Assembly: GCA_963585895.1 (NCBI GenBank)
Contig: OY757939.1
Coordinates: 54,924,085-54,988,084 of the forward strand
DNA length: 64,000 bases
From: Sepioteuthis lessoniana
Taxonomy: Eukaryota > Mollusca > Cephalopoda > Myopsida > Loliginidae
Direction: 5' to 3'
Made by a program: the position numbers and the translations under genes. This document shows positions 61,101-64,000 of the stretch, one piece after another. Position 1 is the first letter of the stretch. Each line of letters opens with the position of its first letter. The notes under the pieces are model-generated. The model was given only the letters and a program-made list of their open reading frames with translations. It was not told where the DNA came from and did no database searches.

Positions 61101-61150
61101 TCCTCTCCCTATTATGTTACAGGGATTCCCCACTAAACCATAGGGACTTC
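43198..61150 (+). repeat. 47-bp satellite, right arm (about 381 units)
   Basis: The consensus unit begins CTCCTTTCCCTATTATGCTA and ends CCACTAAACCACAAGGA, with strong C over G skew (about 16 C to 6 G per unit). Variants include GTTACAG or ATTACAG for GCTACAG, ATATTCC for GGATTCC, CCAAC for CCCAC, and CGAAACC for TAAACC. Higher-order blocks exist: three rare markers recur at exactly 1410 bp (30 units), and a longer block recurs at 3807 bp (81 units). The array ends about 70 bp before a Duox exon. ORFs up to 179 codons arise where CGAAACC removes a recurrent stop, and I do not regard them as genes. Confidence 0.97.
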
Positions 61151-61220
61151 CCCCTCAGATAATTTTTGAAAGAGTTAAACATAAAGATGATTTTTGTTTT
61201 TCATTTTCTAATCTTTCTAG

Positions 61221-61323
61221 ATTTATTTGAGCAATGATTCCCATAGTTTTAATGACATTCTTTTGGGAATGGCTTCTCAGTTTGCTGAACAAGATGATCT
61301 GTCCATCAGTTATGATTTCAAAG
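61221..61323 (+). CDS. Duox: Duox peroxidase-homology-domain exon
   Basis: The exon lies between the acceptor TCTAATCTTTCTAG and the donor GTAAGA. It encodes 34 codons reading IYLSNDSHSFNDILLGMASQ then FAEQDDLSISYDFK, with one base of the next codon. LLGMASQxAExED is a conserved block late in the Duox peroxidase-homology domain, preceding the strongly conserved segment around FSRxDxxAxNxQRGRD. After EDD-type residues the sequence departs from the usual V(V/L)EDxR. It starts in phase 0 and ends in phase 1. Because exon 2 leaves one base over, direct splicing from 27551 would shift frame and reach a stop within six codons, so further exons must lie between. No later Duox exon is seen up to 64000. 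Confidence 0.85.
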
Positions 61324-61419
61324 GTAAGAAACAACTTTTACACTATAAGAGCTTTATTTTTGTTAATTCTCTGTATGTTCTAGTGTTGTATTACATTTCG
61401 TTGCTTTGTTTTTAATGAC

Positions 61420-61608
61420 ATATTAAAAGCCGTCCCTGTAGAAGAATAGTAATGATACTATTTAACTCATAGCTGGGGAGGATAAGGGGGTTCATATCTT
61501 TTCCAAAGGTTTTTGTCAGAAAGTGAACACAATAGCACAACTGGAGTTTGAACCTGCTTATTACGATCTCACAGTCCAGCACATTAGACACTGTACCACA
61601 AGGACTCC
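61420..61608 (-). mobile_element. tRNA-derived SINE, type B (antisense), satellite-like head
   Basis: On the minus strand it starts GGGAGTCCTTGTGGTACAGT, continues CTGGACTGTGAGATCGTAAT and has the B box CAGGTTCAAACTCC, then the type B body ending near the shared tail. Its first 14 bases after the leading G, GGAGTCCTTGTGGT, are identical to the start of the 47-bp satellite unit on the same strand, 270 bp away. Confidence 0.85.
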
Positions 61609-61651
61609 CATACTGTATTACAAGATTTTTGGATAGAATTTTATTTTATGG

Positions 61652-61890
61652 TTTTGTTTTGTTTTCTTTGTTTCAATGGCATATTCACCTTTGTGGGTTA
61701 TTTAATGCAAAAATCATCCTTGTACAAGAACAGTAGTGGTACTATTAAACCCATAGCTGGGGTGATAAGGGGTTCAATACCTTTGCTACAGGTTTTAGTC
61801 CAAAAAGGAATGTTATAGCACAACTGGAATTTGAACTCACTTACGAAGGTGTTGCAGTCCAACTCATTAACCATTAAACCACATACATCC
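61652..61890 (-). mobile_element. tRNA-derived SINE, type B (antisense, full length)
   Basis: On the minus strand the head is GTATGTGGTTTAATGGTTAA with GAGTTCAAATTCC at the B-box position. The body is as in 9897-10285, and the tail is GCATTAAATAACCCACAAAG followed by the GAATATGCCATTGAAACAAA end. The A box reads TGGTTTAATGG. Confidence 0.85.
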
Positions 61891-61959
61891 ACTGCCAAGA
61901 TTTTAGGAGAGAATGTTAGAAATAAACACTGACAACTTAATAGAGACAATTACAGTAAC

Positions 61960-62040
61960 TATCTACGCGCTTAGTGTAACGGATATTTTTTCATAGGAAG
62001 TGGACACAGCGACCCATGTTCAATTCCTATGGGATTTTAT
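61960..62040 (+). mobile_element. tRNA-derived SINE, type A, head only
   Basis: CGCTTAGTGTAACGGATATT and GGAAGTGGACACAGCGACCC, then GTTCAATTCC, match the head of the type A copies at 2911 and 6842. The body is missing. Confidence 0.65.
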
Positions 62041-62054
62041 CAATAGTCCTTATT

Positions 62055-62283
62055 AAACCCTATTTGAAAGTGGCCCAAAATACACCAATTGCATCTCTGC
62101 AGAGGGATAAGATTCCCCCAACGAGTTTCCTGGATATGACACTAAACAATCTAATGGTTAGGCTCCAGTAATGCTGAAGCTTTGGGGAATGCAGAGTACC
62201 CCTTCATTGCCATCACTCCCAGATCCACTCTGGCCTGGAGTGGTAGCACCTCATAATGTCTTATCTATAGGTCAAATAGAAGT
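62055..62283 (-). repeat. Dispersed repeat family E (antisense)
   Basis: CTGCAGAGGGATAAGATTCC, then GGGGAATGCAGAGTACCCCT, then CATTGCCATCACTCCCAGAT, then CACTCTGGCCTGGAGTGGTA is the reverse complement of the 3446-3672 copy over its whole length. Confidence 0.75.
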
Positions 62284-62487
62284 AAACTGTGTGCTTATGC
62301 TAAACTGAATTGTTTGAAATAGAACTGTTTATATGTATAAAAATGGATTTGGTATTAAATAACCTACACTGGTTGATGCGACTCAACAAGATCATATAAA
62401 ATTATATAACCTATTCAAAAGAAGTGTGTATGTGTGTTGTGGTGTGTGAAAGAGAGTAGATATGTACTACAAATATGGTCAGTCCAA

Positions 62488-62600
62488 AGGTACCTCATGT
62501 GATGTAATGGTTAGTAAGGTAAGCTTGTGAACCATTACTAGTGAGTTCGAGTCTCACTGGGTGCCCCTTGTGTCACAACAACGTCTCTATATAAGTATTT
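62488..62600 (+). mobile_element. tRNA-derived SINE, type D
   Basis: CATGTGATGTAATGGTTAGT (A box TGATGTAATGG) and GAGTTCGAGTCTCACTGGG (B box) are both well preserved, followed by CCCCTTGTGTCACAACAA. This is the cleanest type D head. It does not fold as a full tRNA cloverleaf by eye. Confidence 0.75.
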
Positions 62601-63195
62601 TTAATGATTAAAAAAAAAGAAGTTCTCAAGAAGGTCATTAATGCATGTCTATTTAGTTAAAAAATGTCCTTTCAAATGCATAAAACTTGTTTTTATCCTT
62701 CTATAAAACCTCTGAAGAGGCAAGTGAAATGAACTTAGTAATTGTTGTTCTAATCCTGAACTAGGATGCTTGTATTTTACTACATGCTAATACCCTTGGG
62801 AAACGTATAAATTTGTCTCTTCTTCCCAACCCCTTTACTACATAGGATAGACTATCCTTTGTAAGAGAAATCTTTCTAGAAGAAAAAAATTGTGTGGGAT
62901 GGTAACAGTGAGATTGTTAAACTTTTGGATAACATCATTGTAAAGTCGTTATATCTAAGGTAATGGATACTTGCTAGGTATGGACTATTACCAAGATGAA
63001 TCGATAAGATGGATGATGATTAAAGACAGAGGGAAAACGAACATCTGCTGCTATGCCTGGTATATTCCTTTATTGACCAAACCCCCCCGGATGTAGTAGG
63101 GGCCATAACCCCTGTGGCATCAGAGGTTATTTCCCTTTTGTTAGTTAGGATATTACAATCATGTTACCCTAATGCCCTTGGGAAAGACTTAAATC
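62601..63195. other. Noncoding DNA, nothing recognised
   Basis: No exon expected of Duox, no tRNA and no clear repeat are found here, apart from a short CCCTTGGGAAA motif of the type B body near 62793 and 63175. Confidence 0.5.
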
Positions 63196-63372
63196 TTTGG
63201 TTTTAAAGGCATATCAACCTTTGTGGATTATCTAATACTGAATCAATCCATGTTGAAGAAAACCAGTGATACTATTTAACTCATAACTAGGGAAATAAGG
63301 GGTTTCGTTTATTTCCCAAGGGAATAAGTCTGAAAGTGAATCAAAGTTTAAACTCATTCACTTTGGCATGTA
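63196..63372 (-). mobile_element. tRNA-derived SINE, type B (antisense), head missing
   Basis: The antisense tail AAAGGCATATCAACCTTTGT, then GATTATCTAATACTG, is followed by the body segment CAGTGATACTATTTAACTCA and CTGAAAGTGAATCAAAGTTT. It stops before the tRNA-like head. Confidence 0.7.
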
Positions 63373-63377
63373 TTTAT

Positions 63378-63545
63378 CTGTTCTCCTTTCAACTCTGGAT
63401 AAATAATAGGGTAGACTGGGTTCTTTAGCCTCAGTAAAGCAACTATTTTAAGAGAAGGAAAACTCTGAATTCAAACCATCTGTACTTCATTTAAAAATTG
63501 ACCTTGTGTTACACTCTGCTCGTGGCAGAAGAGTTGGATAAATAC
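63378..63545 (+). mobile_element. tRNA-derived SINE, type A body without head
   Basis: GGTAGACTGGGTTCTTTAGC, then GAGAAGGAAAACTCTGAATT, then TTGACCTTGTGTTAC match the bodies at 2911 and 6842. The tRNA-like head is absent. Confidence 0.7.
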
Positions 63546-63609
63546 ATCTAATAACTAGCTACTATCTTCATCGTTGGCCTTCAATGTGCATCACACTAAG
63601 GGATGGTTA

Positions 63610-64000
63610 ATTGCTTTAGTTTCTCTAATTGCATATCAACACCTTATGGGTTATTTAATACCTAAATTTGATTCATTATAGGTTTGGTTTGGTTTAGTTG
63701 TTTAACAGCATTTTAACTTCTTTTGAATTATTCAATTCTGAAATTTGATTAATTTTTAAATGTTTATAATGTAATCCTAAATATTTATAGGCTTATTTCG
63801 ATTTATCTGTTTAATGGAATATCATATGGGTTTGGTTTGGTTTTATGGCATATCAAACATTGTGGGTTATTTAATGCCAAATCCTCTTTATACATATGTA
63901 TTAAATGATTTGGTTTAGTTGGGTTTTATGGCATATCAACCATTGTTGGTTATTTAATGCTAAATCCTCTTTATACATATATATTAAATATATATGATTT
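63610..64000 (-). repeat. Cluster of solo SINE 3' tails, partly tandem
   Basis: GCATATCAACACCTTATGGG near 63631 and a short relic near 63685 are followed by two tandem copies (about 63828-63910 and 63911-64000). Each reads GGTTTTATGGCATATCAAMC, then GGTTATTTAATGC, then CTCTTTATACATA. The second copy runs off the window. The same tail plus TATACATATATATTAAA context is at 2693-2805. Confidence 0.75.

Noticed and set aside
29468-61150. More than 50 ORFs of 60-179 codons in the satellite with MLQGFPTKPQGLLSLL-type products
   Set aside because: The unit is 47 bp, not a multiple of three, so all frames cycle through the same peptide every 141 bp. Lengths depend only on variants that remove a recurrent stop. 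They appear on both arms in opposite strands and have no independent coding support.
29468-61150. CRISPR-like regular array
   Set aside because: The repeats are head-to-tail without unique spacers, and the surrounding DNA is intron-containing eukaryotic sequence.
27551-61221. Direct splicing of Duox exon 2 to the exon at 61221
   Set aside because: The phases do not match and a stop follows within six codons. A large conserved part of the domain would be missing.
62488-62575. Functional tRNA gene
   Set aside because: The boxes are good but acceptor-stem pairing is absent by eye, and related copies occur with the same non-tRNA flanks.

Overview
The window is animal nuclear DNA: intron-dominated, AT-rich, and full of tRNA-derived SINEs, small foldback elements, decayed LINEs, a broken Ty3/gypsy fossil and tandem repeats. 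The repeat mix, and a dual-oxidase gene with the usual animal hallmarks, fit an invertebrate. An arthropod, perhaps a chelicerate, is my best guess, but nothing here proves the taxon.

The only host gene I can support is a dual oxidase (Duox) on the + strand, seen as three exons. A signal-peptide exon with a start codon lies at 15137-15206. A phase-compatible short exon carrying QRFDGWFNN is at 27486-27551. A peroxidase-domain exon carrying LLGMASQFAEQDD is at 61221-61323. The exons that should lie between the last two (roughly 330-350 residues by recalled alignment) are absent, and the phases of these two exons do not match. Between them are a 200-N scaffold gap (29268-29467) and about 31.7 kb of one 47-bp satellite.

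Layout: 1-2.7 kb is a 116-bp tandem array interrupted by a unique segment. From 2.7 to 12.7 kb are SINEs, an inverted pair of LTR-like sequences, a decayed LINE, the Ty3/gypsy fossil (minus strand, about 7.07-9.61 kb) and a GC-rich tandem-repeat block. From 12.7 to 15.1 kb is AT-rich DNA and the putative Duox upstream region. From 15.2 to 27.5 kb is Duox intron 1, holding SINEs, five-copy MITE relatives, a mariner fragment, a 1.34-kb TIR transposon with a 242-codon ORF, and a LINE fragment. From 27.6 to 29.3 kb is a minisatellite broken by SINE and LINE insertions. From 29.5 to 61.15 kb is the satellite, and from 61.2 to 64 kb are the Duox exon and more SINEs.

The satellite is the most interesting object. 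Its left 13.7 kb (29468-43197) is the reverse complement of its right part (43.2-57.0 kb), with the same variants in the same order but many extra one-base indels. This looks like a fold-back assembly artefact or a very young inverted duplication. The unit read on the antisense strand resembles the 5' tRNA-like head of a SINE family present in this window, including a perfect pol III A-box match. Read on the Duox sense strand, each unit resembles a 3' splice site. The right part also shows higher-order duplications in exact multiples of 47 bp.
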